A DNA stretch of 64,000 nucleotides. Origin: Streptomyces flavidovirens DSM 40150. GTDB taxonomy: Bacteria > Actinomycetota > Actinomycetes > Streptomycetales > Streptomycetaceae. The notes beneath the pieces are model-generated. The model was not told the DNA's origin. It did no database searches and saw only the letters and a program-made list of their open reading frames with translations. Within the stretch, counting starts at the first letter, position 1. Each line of letters starts with the position of its first letter. The DNA is taken from NCBI RefSeq assembly GCF_000429085.1, contig NZ_AUBE01000004.1, positions 1 to 64,000 on the forward strand, in the 5' to 3' direction. The position numbers were made by a program, and so were the translations under genes. Of this stretch, positions 8,374 to 18,080 are shown one piece after another.

Positions 8374-8667
8374 ATGCGTACCCGCAAGATCCTCGTTGGG
8401 CTCGCCCTCGGAACCACACTCGCCCTGGGTGCCGTAGCGGCACCTGCCCAGGCAGCTCCCGCCGCGTCGTCCGTCGATACCAGGGGTCCGGCGGATGCCC
8501 GGAACGCGGCCGCGGTCAAGCATTTCTACAGTAGCCACCAGACCATCGGCGCCTGCTACAACCGTGGCAACTACTGGATGAGCCAGCATCCCAGTTGGAC
8601 GGCGAGCTGCGAAAGGTTTCCCGGCCACGACGGGGTCGTGAAGTGGCACCTCTACATGTGGTACTAG
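8374..8667 (+). CDS. Small secreted protein with two cysteines, function unknown
   Basis: A 97-residue product. The signal peptide ends near residue 29 (PAQAAPAA). The mature part of about 68 residues ends in a compact aromatic segment, 'CYNRGNYWMSQHPSWTASC' then 'ERFPGHDGVVKWHLYMWY', where the two Cys could form one disulfide. GAAAGGGAC upstream of the ATG is a good ribosome-binding site. The TAG stop overlaps the stop of the convergent DUF4291 gene. It sits between an intact DUF4291 gene and a remnant of the same gene's tail, suggesting a rearranged locus. I do not recognise a family. Confidence 0.75.
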   Translation: MRTRKILVGLALGTTLALGAVAAPAQAAPAASSVDTRGPADARNAAAVKHFYSSHQTIGACYNRGNYWMSQHPSWTASCERFPGHDGVVKWHLYMWY

Positions 8668-9287
8668 AAGTTACTTCTCCCGTACGCCGCGCCGCCCAGC
8701 GGAGCGAGTAGTTCCGCCGCTGCCGGATAGACGCGCTCCTGCGGGAGGAGCCGCGCGGCGGCGTGTGGGTCTCCCGCTCGCACCAAGGCGTGGATCTCGT
8801 GGGCGAGCGGGGTTACGTCGGTGATGGACACCGTCCACTCGTCGGCGTACCGCCCCGCCGCCTCCCCCGCCAGCCCCAGTTGAAGCGAGCGGTACGGAAG
8901 CGGATTCAGGTGTACGTCGCGCTCCGGGTCCCACTGGACACGGGCCGGCGCCTGCCTCAACTCGCGCTTCCAGGCCGCCTGGTCGGCGTGGACGCCGGGT
9001 GCGTAGTGCGACAGGCAGGCGTTGCGCAGCGCCCAGTCGAAGCCGGCGCGGGTGATCTCGATGGCGAGGACGGTCTCCTGGTCCTGCTTCGTTCCCCAGC
9101 CGCAGCGGTACATCATCCACAGGAACGACGGCTTGATCCACGTCATCCGTTCCCGCTTCCAGGCAGCGGGGAACCGGCCTTCGCGGGCGGCCGGTACGCC
9201 GATTGCCGGTGCGTACGCCTGGTAGACGGTGATGGTCGTCTCCGTGTGCAGCGCGCGCATCTCGCGCATCTCGCGCGTACCGCTCAT
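8664..9287 (-). CDS. DUF4291 protein
   Basis: A 207-residue cytoplasmic protein. Conserved DUF4291 features include 'ITVYQAYAPAIG', 'MTWIKPSFLWMMYRCGWG', 'VQWDPERD' and 'YRSLQLGL'. The family is widespread in actinobacteria and fungi; its biochemical role is not established to my knowledge, though the fold has been compared with nucleotide- or ADP-ribose-related enzymes. The ATG overlaps the stop of the upstream GNAT gene by one base (TGATG, 9285-9289), implying coupled translation. Confidence 0.8.
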   Translation of the reverse strand: MSGTREMREMRALHTETTITVYQAYAPAIGVPAAREGRFPAAWKRERMTWIKPSFLWMMYRCGWGTKQDQETVLAIEITRAGFDWALRNACLSHYAPGVHADQAAWKRELRQAPARVQWDPERDVHLNPLPYRSLQLGLAGEAAGRYADEWTVSITDVTPLAHEIHALVRAGDPHAAARLLPQERVYPAAAELLAPLGGAAYGRSNF

Positions 9288-9775
9288 CAGAGGGCCATGT
9301 GCATGATGTGCAGACCGACATAGCCCTGAGTGGGGTGCTTGAATCCTTCGGGGAGCGTCCCGATCACCTCGAAGCCGATCGACTTGTACAAGTTCACCGC
9401 ATGGACGTTGGTCTCCACGACCGCGTTGAACTGCATCGCCCGGAACCCCGCCTCCCGCGCCCACGCCACGCTGTACTCACACAGCGCCCGCCCCACGCCC
9501 CGCCCCGAGTGCTTCGGGTCGACCATGTAGGTGGCGCTGGCGATGTGGGAGCCGTTGCCCATGTGGTTCTGGTTCATCTTCGCCGTGCCGAGGACCGTAC
9601 CGGCGTCGTCGACCGCGACGACCGTACGGTTCGGAGCGGCCGGGGACCACCACTCACGGGCTTCGTCCCTGCCGAGGTGGAGCGGGTACGTGAGCGTCTC
9701 GCCCGCGGCGACGATCTCGTGGAAGAACGGCCAGATGGCGGGCCAGTCCTCGGTGGTGGCTTCCCTGATCAACAT
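9287..9775 (-). CDS. GNAT family N-acetyltransferase
   Basis: A 162-residue acetyltransferase. 'MLIREATTEDWPAIWPFFHEIV' is the N-terminal strand-helix, 'YMVDPKHSGRGVGRAL' holds the acetyl-CoA P-loop, and 'FNAVVETNVHAVNLYKSIGFEVIGTLP' is the C-terminal signature. The whole resembles the phosphinothricin-acetyltransferase-like branch of GNAT proteins that acetylate small amines or amino acids. It is the first gene of a two-gene leftward unit with DUF4291. The physiological substrate cannot be told from sequence. Confidence 0.85.
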   Translation of the reverse strand: MLIREATTEDWPAIWPFFHEIVAAGETLTYPLHLGRDEAREWWSPAAPNRTVVAVDDAGTVLGTAKMNQNHMGNGSHIASATYMVDPKHSGRGVGRALCEYSVAWAREAGFRAMQFNAVVETNVHAVNLYKSIGFEVIGTLPEGFKHPTQGYVGLHIMHMAL

Positions 9776-9879
9776 GCGCTCAGCATGCCGGTACGTGCCA
9801 CACGACTGCCAGCGTTTTTCGCCACCAGAGCGCCTGGCTGGGCGTTTCTCCGGGTCAGGCCGCGCCGGTCTTGATAGCG

Positions 9880-9912
9880 GGGCCCGTACGGAAGCGACAT
9901 CCGTACGGGCCC
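9880..9912. terminator. Terminator between mmsA and the GNAT gene
   Basis: A perfect 13-bp stem, GGGCCCGTACGGA (9880-9892) and its complement (9900-9912), with a 7-nt loop, lies 17 bp past the mmsA stop. It ends the inositol operon. Confidence 0.85.
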
Positions 9913-9929
9913 AAGCGTGATCCGGTGGA

Positions 9930-11429
<1,500 letters not shown>

Positions 11430-11460
11430 CCCAGTACTCCTTGTAGTGCAGCGGGGGCGG

Positions 11461-13353
11461 TCAGAGATGGCGGCGTCGCGCAGCGGCTTGACGGTCGTAC
11501 TCCTCCCGGGCCTTGACCGTCGACGGGCGGGTCGCGGTCTCGGCCACGGGAACATCCCACCACGCCTGGGCGGCGGGCGCGCCCGACACTGTGTCGGGCG
11601 TTCGCGTCTCGACGTAGACACATGTGGGGAGGTCGGACCGGCGCGCCTCCGCAAGAGCTTCCCGCAGGTCACGCACGGTCTCGGCGCGAAGGACCCGCAT
11701 CCCCAGGGACGCGGCGTTCGCCGCCAGGTCCACCGGGAGCGGCGCGCCGGTGTACGAGCCGTCGGGCGCCCGGAAGCGGTACTCCGTACCGAAACGCTCG
11801 GCGCCGACGGACTCGGAGAGGCCGCCGATGGAGGCGTAACCGTGGTTCTGGAGGATGACGACCTTGATGGGGAGGCGCTCCTGCACGGCGGTGACGATTT
11901 CGGTGGGATTCATCAGGTACGTACCGTCGCCGACCAGTGCCCAGACCGGGCGGCCGGGGGCGGCGAGCTGCACGCCGATGGCGGCGGGGATCTCGTAGCC
12001 CATGCAGGAGTAGCCGTATTCGACGTGGTACTGGGTGCGGGAGCGGGTCCGCCAGAGTTTGTGGAGGTCGCCGGGGAGGGAGCCGGCCGCGTTGATGAGG
12101 ATGTCGTCGTGGCTGACGAGGCTGTCGAGTACGCCGAGCACCTGGACCTGGGTCGGCCGTGCGTCCCCGTCGGGCGCGGCGTAGGCGGCGGTGACGCGGT
12201 ACTCCCAGCGGGCCTTGGCCGCGCGGTATTCGGCGACGTAGGCGTCGGGGACGCGGTGGCCGTCCAGGGCGTGCTTGAAGGACTGGAGTGCGACGCGGGC
12301 GTCACCGACGACCTGTCGCGCGCCCATCTTGTGGGCGTCGAAACCGGTGATGTTGAGGTTGACGAAGCGGACGTCCGGGTTCTGGAACAGGGTCGCGGAT
12401 GCGGTGGTGAAGTCGGAGTAGCGGGTGCCGACCCCGATCACCAGGTCGGCGTTACGGGCGAGTTCGTCGGCGGTGGCGGTGCCCGTGTGGCCGATGCCGC
12501 CGACGTCCGCCGGGTGGTCGTACGGCAGTGAGCCCTTGCCCGCCTGGGTGGAGGCGACGGGGGTGCCGGTCGCCTCGGCGAAGGCCTCCAGGGCCTGCTC
12601 GGCTCCGCTGTGGTGGACGCCGCCGCCGGCGATCAGCAGGGGGCGGCGGGCGGCGCGGAACGCCTCCACCGCCGCGAAGAGTTCGCGCTGGTCCGGCTCT
12701 TGGGCCCGTACCCGCCAGACGCGCTCGGCGAAGAACTCCTCCGGCCAGTCGTACGCCTGTGCCTGCACGTCCTGCGGCAGCGCGAGGGTTACGGCGCCGG
12801 TCTGCGCCGGGTCGGCCAGGACCCGCACGGCGGCGAGCGCGGCGGGGATGAGGGCCTCGGGGCGGGTGACCCGGTCGAAGTACCGGGACACCGGACGCAG
12901 GCAGTCGTTGACGGACACGTCACCGGCGTACGGGACTTCAAGCTGCTGGAGTACGGGGTCGGCGGGGCGGGTCGCGAAGGTGTCGCCGGGGAGGAGGAGG
13001 ACGGGCAGGTGGTTGATCGTCGCGAGGGCGGCGCCCGTGACGAGGTTGGTGGCGCCGGGGCCGATGGAGGTGGTGACGGCGTGCGCGGAGAGGCGGTTGG
13101 ACTGGCGGGCGTAGCCGACCGCGGCGTGCACCATGGCCTGCTCGTTGCGGCCCTGGTAGTACGGCATGTCGTCCGAGCCGGGTTCGAGGAGCGCCTGGCC
13201 GATGCCGGCGACGTTGCCGTGGCCGAAGATGCCCCAGGTGCCGGCGATCAGGCGGTGGCGGGCGCCGTCGCGCTCGGTGTACTGGCGGGCGAGGAAGGCG
13301 ACCAGGGCCTGGGCGGTGGTCAGCCGGCGAGTGGTCGGGCGGCGGGTGCTCAT
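11461..13353 (-). CDS. iolD: 3D-trihydroxycyclohexane-1,2-dione acylhydrolase
   Basis: A 630-residue TPP-dependent ring-opening enzyme of inositol catabolism, giving 5-deoxy-glucuronate. It has the acetolactate-synthase-like layout: a PYR domain with the catalytic-type Glu in 'YYQGRNEQAMVHAAVGYAR', a central domain ('RPLLIAGGGVHHSG'), and a PP domain with the TPP/Mg motif 'ALVGDGTYLMNPTEI' continuing to 'QNHGYASIGGLS'. The start overlaps the iolB stop (ATGA, 13350-13353). The next gene, mmsA, follows after 31 bp. Length and order match actinobacterial IolD operons. Confidence 0.95.
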   Translation of the reverse strand: MSTRRPTTRRLTTAQALVAFLARQYTERDGARHRLIAGTWGIFGHGNVAGIGQALLEPGSDDMPYYQGRNEQAMVHAAVGYARQSNRLSAHAVTTSIGPGATNLVTGAALATINHLPVLLLPGDTFATRPADPVLQQLEVPYAGDVSVNDCLRPVSRYFDRVTRPEALIPAALAAVRVLADPAQTGAVTLALPQDVQAQAYDWPEEFFAERVWRVRAQEPDQRELFAAVEAFRAARRPLLIAGGGVHHSGAEQALEAFAEATGTPVASTQAGKGSLPYDHPADVGGIGHTGTATADELARNADLVIGVGTRYSDFTTASATLFQNPDVRFVNLNITGFDAHKMGARQVVGDARVALQSFKHALDGHRVPDAYVAEYRAAKARWEYRVTAAYAAPDGDARPTQVQVLGVLDSLVSHDDILINAAGSLPGDLHKLWRTRSRTQYHVEYGYSCMGYEIPAAIGVQLAAPGRPVWALVGDGTYLMNPTEIVTAVQERLPIKVVILQNHGYASIGGLSESVGAERFGTEYRFRAPDGSYTGAPLPVDLAANAASLGMRVLRAETVRDLREALAEARRSDLPTCVYVETRTPDTVSGAPAAQAWWDVPVAETATRPSTVKAREEYDRQAAARRRHL

Positions 13354-14261
13354 CGCTCCTGCTCCTCGGGTCCGTACAACGGCAGTCTGGGGTCGACGGG
13401 CTGCGAAGCCCAGGTGTCGCGGATCCAGCGGTGGTCGGGGTGGTCGCGGATCAGCCACTCCCGTTCCTCCCCGGACCCCGGGCCCGCCATCACGTTGAGG
13501 TAGTAGAGGGTGTGGCCGGGCGCGGCGATGGAGGGGCCGTGCCAGCCGTCGGGGATGAGGACGGCGTCGCCGGTGCGGACTTCGGCGAGGACGTCCGTAC
13601 CTCCGGGGCGGGACGGCGAGACGCGGTGATAGCCGAGGCCGCTGTCACGGCCGTGTCCGTCGGGGTCGGCCACCTCGAAGTAGTAGATCTCTTCGAGCTC
13701 GGACTCGACGCCCGGTTGGTACTCGTCGTGTTTGTGGGGCGGGTACGAGGACCAGTTCCCGCCGGGGGTCAGGACTTCGACCGCGATGAGCCGGTCGCAC
13801 GCGAAGGCGCTCGCGGCGGCGAAGTTGTTGACCTGGCGCGAGCAGTTGCCGGTGCCGCGCAGTTCGACGGGTACCTCCGGCGCGGGGCCGTAGCGGGCGG
13901 GGAGTCGTCGCTCGCACCTCGCTCCTGCCAAAGCGAAGCGGCCTCCCGCGCCGGAGGTGATCTGGGCGTGGGCGTCACGGGGCACGTAGGCGAAGTCGGT
14001 CACCGACTTGAACACGCTTTCCCTGCCCAGCAGTTCAAAGCCCTCGCCTTCGCCTTCCACGTGCACCGCACAACCACCGTTCAGTGGCAGGACGATCCAC
14101 TCGCTGTCTCCGGCGGCGAGCGAGTGCGAGCCGCCGGGCGGCAGCTCCAGCACGCGCAGGCTCGAATGGCTCCAGCCGGCCCGTTTCGGGTCGATGTCCA
14201 GGGCGTACGGACCCTGCGCGGCGGCTCCCGCCCGGAGTACGTGCCTGTCGTTGTCCGTCAT
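13350..14261 (-). CDS. iolB: 5-deoxy-glucuronate isomerase
   Basis: A 303-residue bicupin that isomerises 5-deoxy-glucuronate to 2-deoxy-5-keto-gluconate. 'SSYPPHKHDEY' supplies metal-binding His residues and 'LEEIYYFEV' the next ligand region. 'VLIPDGWHGPSIAAPGHTLYYLNVMAG' is the C-terminal IolB signature. It lies between the Cgl0159-like gene (9-bp gap) and iolD (4-bp overlap), so its product is passed on within one operon. Confidence 0.95.
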   Translation of the reverse strand: MTDNDRHVLRAGAAAQGPYALDIDPKRAGWSHSSLRVLELPPGGSHSLAAGDSEWIVLPLNGGCAVHVEGEGEGFELLGRESVFKSVTDFAYVPRDAHAQITSGAGGRFALAGARCERRLPARYGPAPEVPVELRGTGNCSRQVNNFAAASAFACDRLIAVEVLTPGGNWSSYPPHKHDEYQPGVESELEEIYYFEVADPDGHGRDSGLGYHRVSPSRPGGTDVLAEVRTGDAVLIPDGWHGPSIAAPGHTLYYLNVMAGPGSGEEREWLIRDHPDHRWIRDTWASQPVDPRLPLYGPEEQER

Positions 14262-14270
14262 GCCTTCTCC

Positions 14271-15173
14271 CTACCCCTCGGCCTTGTGCTGCAGCAGTCC
14301 CACGGCCGTGTCGACCGCGCCCGCCACGTCCCCGTCGGCCGGATAGAGCAGCGACCGGCCGACGACAAGACCCTGGACGGTCGGCAGCCGGAGCGCCTCG
14401 CGCCACTTCTCGTACGCCGCGTCCTGGTCGGCGCCGACCTCGCCGCCCAGCAGCACGGCGGGCAGCGTCGAGGTCTCCATGACCCGCGCCATGTCGTCGG
14501 GGTTCTCCGTCACGGGGACCTTCAACCAGGTGTACGCCGAGGTGCCGGCGAGGCCGGAGGCGATGGCGATGGAACGGGTGACGGCTCCGGCGCTCAGGTC
14601 GTTGTGGACTTTCCCGTCCACGCGGCGGGAGATGAACGGCTCGACGAAGACCGGCAGCCGCCGTTCGGCCATCGCGTCGATGGTGCGGGCGGTGGCGTGG
14701 AGGGTGTCCAGGGATCCGGCGTCGTCGTAGTCGATGCGCAGGAGCAGCTTGCCCGCGTCGAAGCCGCGGCGCTCCAGGTCCTGGGCGCGGGGGCCGGTGA
14801 AGCGGTCGTCGAGTTCGAACGCGGCGCCGGACAGGCCGCCGCGGTTCATGGAGCCGATGACGACCTTGTCGTCGAGGGCGCCGAGGAGGAGCAGGTCGTC
14901 GAGGATGTCGGCGGCGGCCAGCACGCCGTCGACGCCGGGGCGGGAGAGGGCGAGGCAGAGCCGCTCCAGCAGGTCGGGGCGGCCGGCCATCGCGAGTTCG
15001 TGGTCGCCGACGCCGAGGGCGCCGCGGGCCGGGTGGTCGGCAGCGATGATCATGAGCCGCCCGCTCGGGCCGATCAGGGGTCGGCGGGGGCGGCGGGCGG
15101 CGGCCTCAGCGATCGCTTCGGGGTGGTGGGTCCGTACCCGTACGAGGTCGGGGATGCGCAGGCCGGTGGTCAC
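14271..15173 (-). CDS. Cgl0159-like (beta/alpha)8 aldolase of the inositol operon
   Basis: A 300-residue TIM-barrel protein of the deoxyribose-phosphate-aldolase-like Cgl0159 family. These sit in actinobacterial inositol operons where IolJ would be, and probably cleave 2-deoxy-5-keto-gluconate 6-phosphate to DHAP and malonic semialdehyde. Visible: 'LMIIAADHPARGALGVGD', 'VIGSMNRGGLSGAAFELDDR', 'KLLLRIDYDD', a Lys in 'AYTWLKVPVT' suited to Schiff-base chemistry, and 'GLVVGRSLLYP'. The GTG at 15173 overlaps the iolC stop (GTGA). The aldolase role is inferred from pathway position. Confidence 0.85.
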   Translation of the reverse strand: MTTGLRIPDLVRVRTHHPEAIAEAAARRPRRPLIGPSGRLMIIAADHPARGALGVGDHELAMAGRPDLLERLCLALSRPGVDGVLAAADILDDLLLLGALDDKVVIGSMNRGGLSGAAFELDDRFTGPRAQDLERRGFDAGKLLLRIDYDDAGSLDTLHATARTIDAMAERRLPVFVEPFISRRVDGKVHNDLSAGAVTRSIAIASGLAGTSAYTWLKVPVTENPDDMARVMETSTLPAVLLGGEVGADQDAAYEKWREALRLPTVQGLVVGRSLLYPADGDVAGAVDTAVGLLQHKAEG

Positions 15174-16276
15174 GACGTCGGCTCCTGCGCGGGGACCGGG
15201 CCGCCCGCGAGGACGTGTTCGACCTCGGCCGGGCGGGGCATGGCGGAGGAGCAGGCGAGGCGGGAGGCGACGATGGCGCCGGCGGCGTTGGCGTACCGCA
15301 TGGTCCACTCAAGGTCCCAGCCGGCGAGGAGCCCGTGGCACAGGGCCCCGCCGAAGGCGTCGCCGGCGCCGAGGCCGTTGAGTACCTCGACGGGTACGGG
15401 CGGGACTTCGGCCGTCGTACCGTCGCGGTGCATGGCCAGCACGCCCTTGGGTCCCTGTTTGACGACGGCGAGTTCGACACCGGCGGCGAGCAGGGCGCGG
15501 GCGGCGGCGTACGGTTCGCGCTCACCGGTGGCGACTTCGCACTCGTCGAGGTTGCCGACGGCGACGGTGGCGTGGCGAAGGGCCCGGGCGTAGTACGAGC
15601 GGGCCTCAGCGGGGTCCACGTTCTTCCGGGCTGGGTCCTTCGGGGGCGCGTCCTTCGGGGGCGCGTCCTTCCGGGGTGCGTCCTTCCGGGGTGCGTCCTT
15701 CCGGTCCGCGTCCTTCCAGGCTGCGTTCTTCCAAAACATGGGCCGCCAGTCGAGGTCGAAGACCGTCGTACCGCACGCCCCCTGCGCCCCCCGCGCTTCC
15801 AGCGCCGCGAGCGTCGCCGAGCGGCTCGGCTCCTCGCACAGGCCCGTGCCCGTCATCCAGAAGATGCGCGCTGAACGGATCGCGTCCAGGTCCAGCTCCT
15901 GGGCCCGCAGCTCCAGGTCCGGCGCCTTCGGCTGCCGGTAGAAGTAGAGCGGGAAGTCGTCCGGCGGGAAGATCTCGCAGAACGTCACCGGCGTCGGCAG
16001 GTCGGCGACCCCGGTCACCCAGCGGTCGTCGACCCCGAACTCCCTGAGTGCCTCGTGGAGGTAGTCACCGAAGGGGTCGGTCCCGGTGCGGGTGATGAGG
16101 GCCGTGCGCCGGCCCAGCCTGGCCGCCGCGACCGCCACGTTCGCGGCGGAGCCGCCGAGGAACTTGCCGAACGCGTCGACCCGCGCCAGCGGGACACCGG
16201 CCCGCAGTGGATAGAGGTCGACTCCGATCCGGCCCATCGTGATCAGGTCGTACGGCTCGTACGAATTGGGCAGCAT
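15170..16276 (-). CDS. iolC: 5-dehydro-2-deoxygluconokinase with an internal KDAPx repeat
   Basis: A 368-residue PfkB-family sugar kinase, first gene of the inositol operon. 'FLGGSAANVAVAAARLG' is PfkB signature 1 and 'NGLGAGDAFGGAL' signature 2 with the catalytic Asp. It phosphorylates 2-deoxy-5-keto-gluconate. Between 'VFDLDWRPMFWKN' and 'EARSYYARAL' it carries a charged insertion of about 35 residues made of Lys-Asp-Ala-Pro-X pentapeptides (DNA 15621-15732). The insertion lies in a surface loop between two conserved blocks, so the kinase may still be active. The ATG at 16276 has GGAGGG upstream. Confidence 0.93.
   Translation of the reverse strand: MLPNSYEPYDLITMGRIGVDLYPLRAGVPLARVDAFGKFLGGSAANVAVAAARLGRRTALITRTGTDPFGDYLHEALREFGVDDRWVTGVADLPTPVTFCEIFPPDDFPLYFYRQPKAPDLELRAQELDLDAIRSARIFWMTGTGLCEEPSRSATLAALEARGAQGACGTTVFDLDWRPMFWKNAAWKDADRKDAPRKDAPRKDAPPKDAPPKDPARKNVDPAEARSYYARALRHATVAVGNLDECEVATGEREPYAAARALLAAGVELAVVKQGPKGVLAMHRDGTTAEVPPVPVEVLNGLGAGDAFGGALCHGLLAGWDLEWTMRYANAAGAIVASRLACSSAMPRPAEVEHVLAGGPVPAQEPTS
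15621..15732 (-). repeat. 15-bp in-frame tandem repeat (about seven units) in iolC
   Basis: The unit TCCTTCGGGGGCGCG and close variants recur exactly every 15 bp from 15621 to about 15725, with a partial unit beyond. Neighbouring units are identical in pairs (15636-15650 with 15651-15665; 15666-15680 with 15681-15695), indicating recent slippage or unequal exchange. The period is five codons, so copy-number change keeps the frame. Confidence 0.9.
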
Positions 16277-16307
16277 GCGCGTCCCTCCGGTCCGGCGACT
16301 GCACCCA

Positions 16308-16371
16308 GGTCTAGTGGGCGTCGGCGCATGCTGTCAACGCTTTGTCCTTACATTCGGACGAACCCTTGACA
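16308..16371. promoter_or_regulatory. Divergent promoter and candidate operator of the inositol genes
   Basis: Leftward: -35 TTGACA (minus strand, 16337-16332), an 18-bp spacer and -10 TAGACC (16313-16308), 32 bp before the iolC ATG. Rightward: a TTGACA at 16366-16371, 32 bp before the iolE-like ATG. Between the two -35 boxes lies an inverted repeat, TTTGTCC (16341-16347) and GGACGAA (16356-16362), with one mismatch. It is well placed for a regulator that would control both directions. No regulator gene adjoins. Confidence 0.6.
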
Positions 16372-16402
16372 CGTTTCACGGGCGGCCGGAAAGCTGGCGC
16401 CC

Positions 16403-17314
16403 ATGACGTCTCCTGCACCCGCGCCGACCCGCATCCGCGTCGGTTCCGCCCCCGACTCCTGGGGAGTGTGGTTCCCCGACGACCCACGGCAGGTGCCCTG
16501 GGAACGGTTCCTCGACGAGGTCGCCGAGGCCGGCTACCGCTGGATCGAGCTCGGCCCGTACGGCTATCTCCCGACCGATCCAGCCCGCCTCGCCGACGAG
16601 ACCCGCCGACGGGAACTGTCCGTCTCGGCGGGGACGGTCTTCACCGGACTGCACCGGGGGCCGGAGGTCTGGGACGCCACCTGGCGGCACGTCGCGGACG
16701 TCGCCGAGCTGACCAGAGCCATGGGCGCGGAGCATCTGGTCGTGATCCCGTCGTTCTGGCGGGACGACAAGACCGGCGAGGTGCTGGAGGAGCGCACGCT
16801 GACGCCCGCTCAGTGGCGGACGCTCGCCCGGCAGACGGAGCGGCTCGGGCGCGAGGTGCGCGAGCGGTACGGGCTGAAGATCGTCGTCCACCCGCACGCG
16901 GACACCCATATCGACAGCGAGGAGAACGTCACCCGCTTCCTGGACGCGACCGACTCGGCGCTGGTGTCACTCTGTCTGGACACCGGCCACTACGCGTACT
17001 GCGGCGGGGACAGCGTCAAGCTCATCGAGACGTACGGGGAGCGGATCGGCTACCTCCACCTCAAGCAGGTGGATCCGGAGATCCTCGCCGAAGTCGTCGC
17101 GAACGAGGTGCCGTTCGGGCCCGCCGTGGGGCGGGGCGTGATGTGCGAACCGCCCGCCGGGGTGCCGGCGCTGGAGCCCGTACTGGCGGCGGCCGGGCGG
17201 CTGGACGTCGACCTGTTCGCGATCGTCGAGCAGGACATGTATCCGTGCCCGCCGGACAAGCCGCTGCCGATCGCCCGGCGTACGCGCCACTTCCTGCGCT
17301 CCTGCGGCGCCTAG
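16403..17314 (+). CDS. iolE: IolE-like inosose dehydratase / sugar phosphate isomerase-epimerase
   Basis: A 303-residue TIM-barrel (AP_endonuc_2 family). The opening 'RVGSAPDSWGVWFPDDPRQVPWERFLDEVAEAGY' region and 'WIELGPYGYLP' match IolE, 2-keto-myo-inositol dehydratase. Metal ligands are visible: His in 'VVHPHADTHI', Asp/His in 'CLDTGHYAY', His in 'YLHLKQVD' and Glu in 'IVEQDMY'. It is transcribed divergently from iolC across a shared regulatory region and supplies the substrate of IolD. IolH-type isomerase is the alternative. Confidence 0.8.
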   Translation: MTSPAPAPTRIRVGSAPDSWGVWFPDDPRQVPWERFLDEVAEAGYRWIELGPYGYLPTDPARLADETRRRELSVSAGTVFTGLHRGPEVWDATWRHVADVAELTRAMGAEHLVVIPSFWRDDKTGEVLEERTLTPAQWRTLARQTERLGREVRERYGLKIVVHPHADTHIDSEENVTRFLDATDSALVSLCLDTGHYAYCGGDSVKLIETYGERIGYLHLKQVDPEILAEVVANEVPFGPAVGRGVMCEPPAGVPALEPVLAAAGRLDVDLFAIVEQDMYPCPPDKPLPIARRTRHFLRSCGA

Positions 17315-17571
17315 CAGCCCGCGACGCGCCGATCCGCCAACCGCCGACCGCACAGGACCGTCCCGCCCGCCACAAGCGTCACATTCGTTGAACTCCTGTC
17401 ACACATGTCTCCGTTGTGCGGGTCTTCCGTCACAGGCGTACGACAGCCCCTCCCCGAACATCACCCTGCGTCGTTCAACGAGCACAGGCTGAGTGATCGC
17501 CAGCGTTCGCGCCCCAGCCCCCCCGACGGCCCCCCGGCCGCCGCTGAGGCGCGCGCAGGGAGGTGCCACAG

Positions 17572-17769
17572 ATGACTGACCGAAGACTCTGGTCGTACAA
17601 GGAGATCGCCGCGCACATCCGGGTCCAGCCGGACACCGTGCGCTCCTATCGCAAGCACGGACTGCTTCCCGCGCCCGACCACGTGGAAAGCGGCAAACCG
17701 TATTGGTACGCGGACACCATCCGCACCTGGGTGTCACGCCGCCCGGGCAACAGAGGCCGCAGGGAATGA
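17572..17769 (+). CDS. Small helix-turn-helix DNA-binding protein
   Basis: A 65-residue protein that is essentially one winged or MerR-like HTH: 'LWSYKEIAAHIRVQPDTVRSYRKHGLLP' (about residues 6-33), then 'PYWYADTIRTWVSRRPGNRG'. The ATG at 17572 is chosen because AGGGAGG (17557-17563) sits 8 bp upstream. It resembles small Streptomyces HTH proteins sometimes labelled MarR- or excisionase-like. A perfect terminator palindrome follows 7 bp after the stop, so it is monocistronic. Target unknown. Confidence 0.75.
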   Translation: MTDRRLWSYKEIAAHIRVQPDTVRSYRKHGLLPAPDHVESGKPYWYADTIRTWVSRRPGNRGRRE

Positions 17770-17776
17770 GCCGCGC

Positions 17777-17810
17777 GGCGTCGGTCTCCAAGCGCTTGGA
17801 GACCGACGCC
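17777..17810. terminator. Perfect 34-bp palindromic terminator
   Basis: A 17-bp half (GGCGTCGGTCTCCAAGC) and its exact complement adjoin with no spacer, beginning 7 bp after the HTH gene stop. It could form a hairpin with a minimal loop. There is no T run. Confidence 0.75.
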
Positions 17811-18080
17811 GCACGCGGCCGATTCCGCCGCTAAATGCCGTTTTCACTTCACCTGTGCATCGATACACCCAAGATCTGGACATCTCACGCCCATCCCATT
17901 GCTGATATGCCACGCCCGTCATTAGCGGACTATTTCGTGAGGGCAAAAGTGCAGGTCAGGGGGATGTTGTGGTGCCGAAGTGTGCACCATAAGGAGACCT
18001 GGGAGTAAGTTGCCGGGTGGCCCGCGGGCGTGATTGCATCCGCTTCGGGAACCCCATCGCATTTAATGAAAGGGCGAGTA

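Noticed and set aside
15621..15732. Regular 15-bp repeats considered as a CRISPR array
   Set aside because: There are no spacers, the units abut, and the repeats are in frame inside iolC. No cas genes are present.
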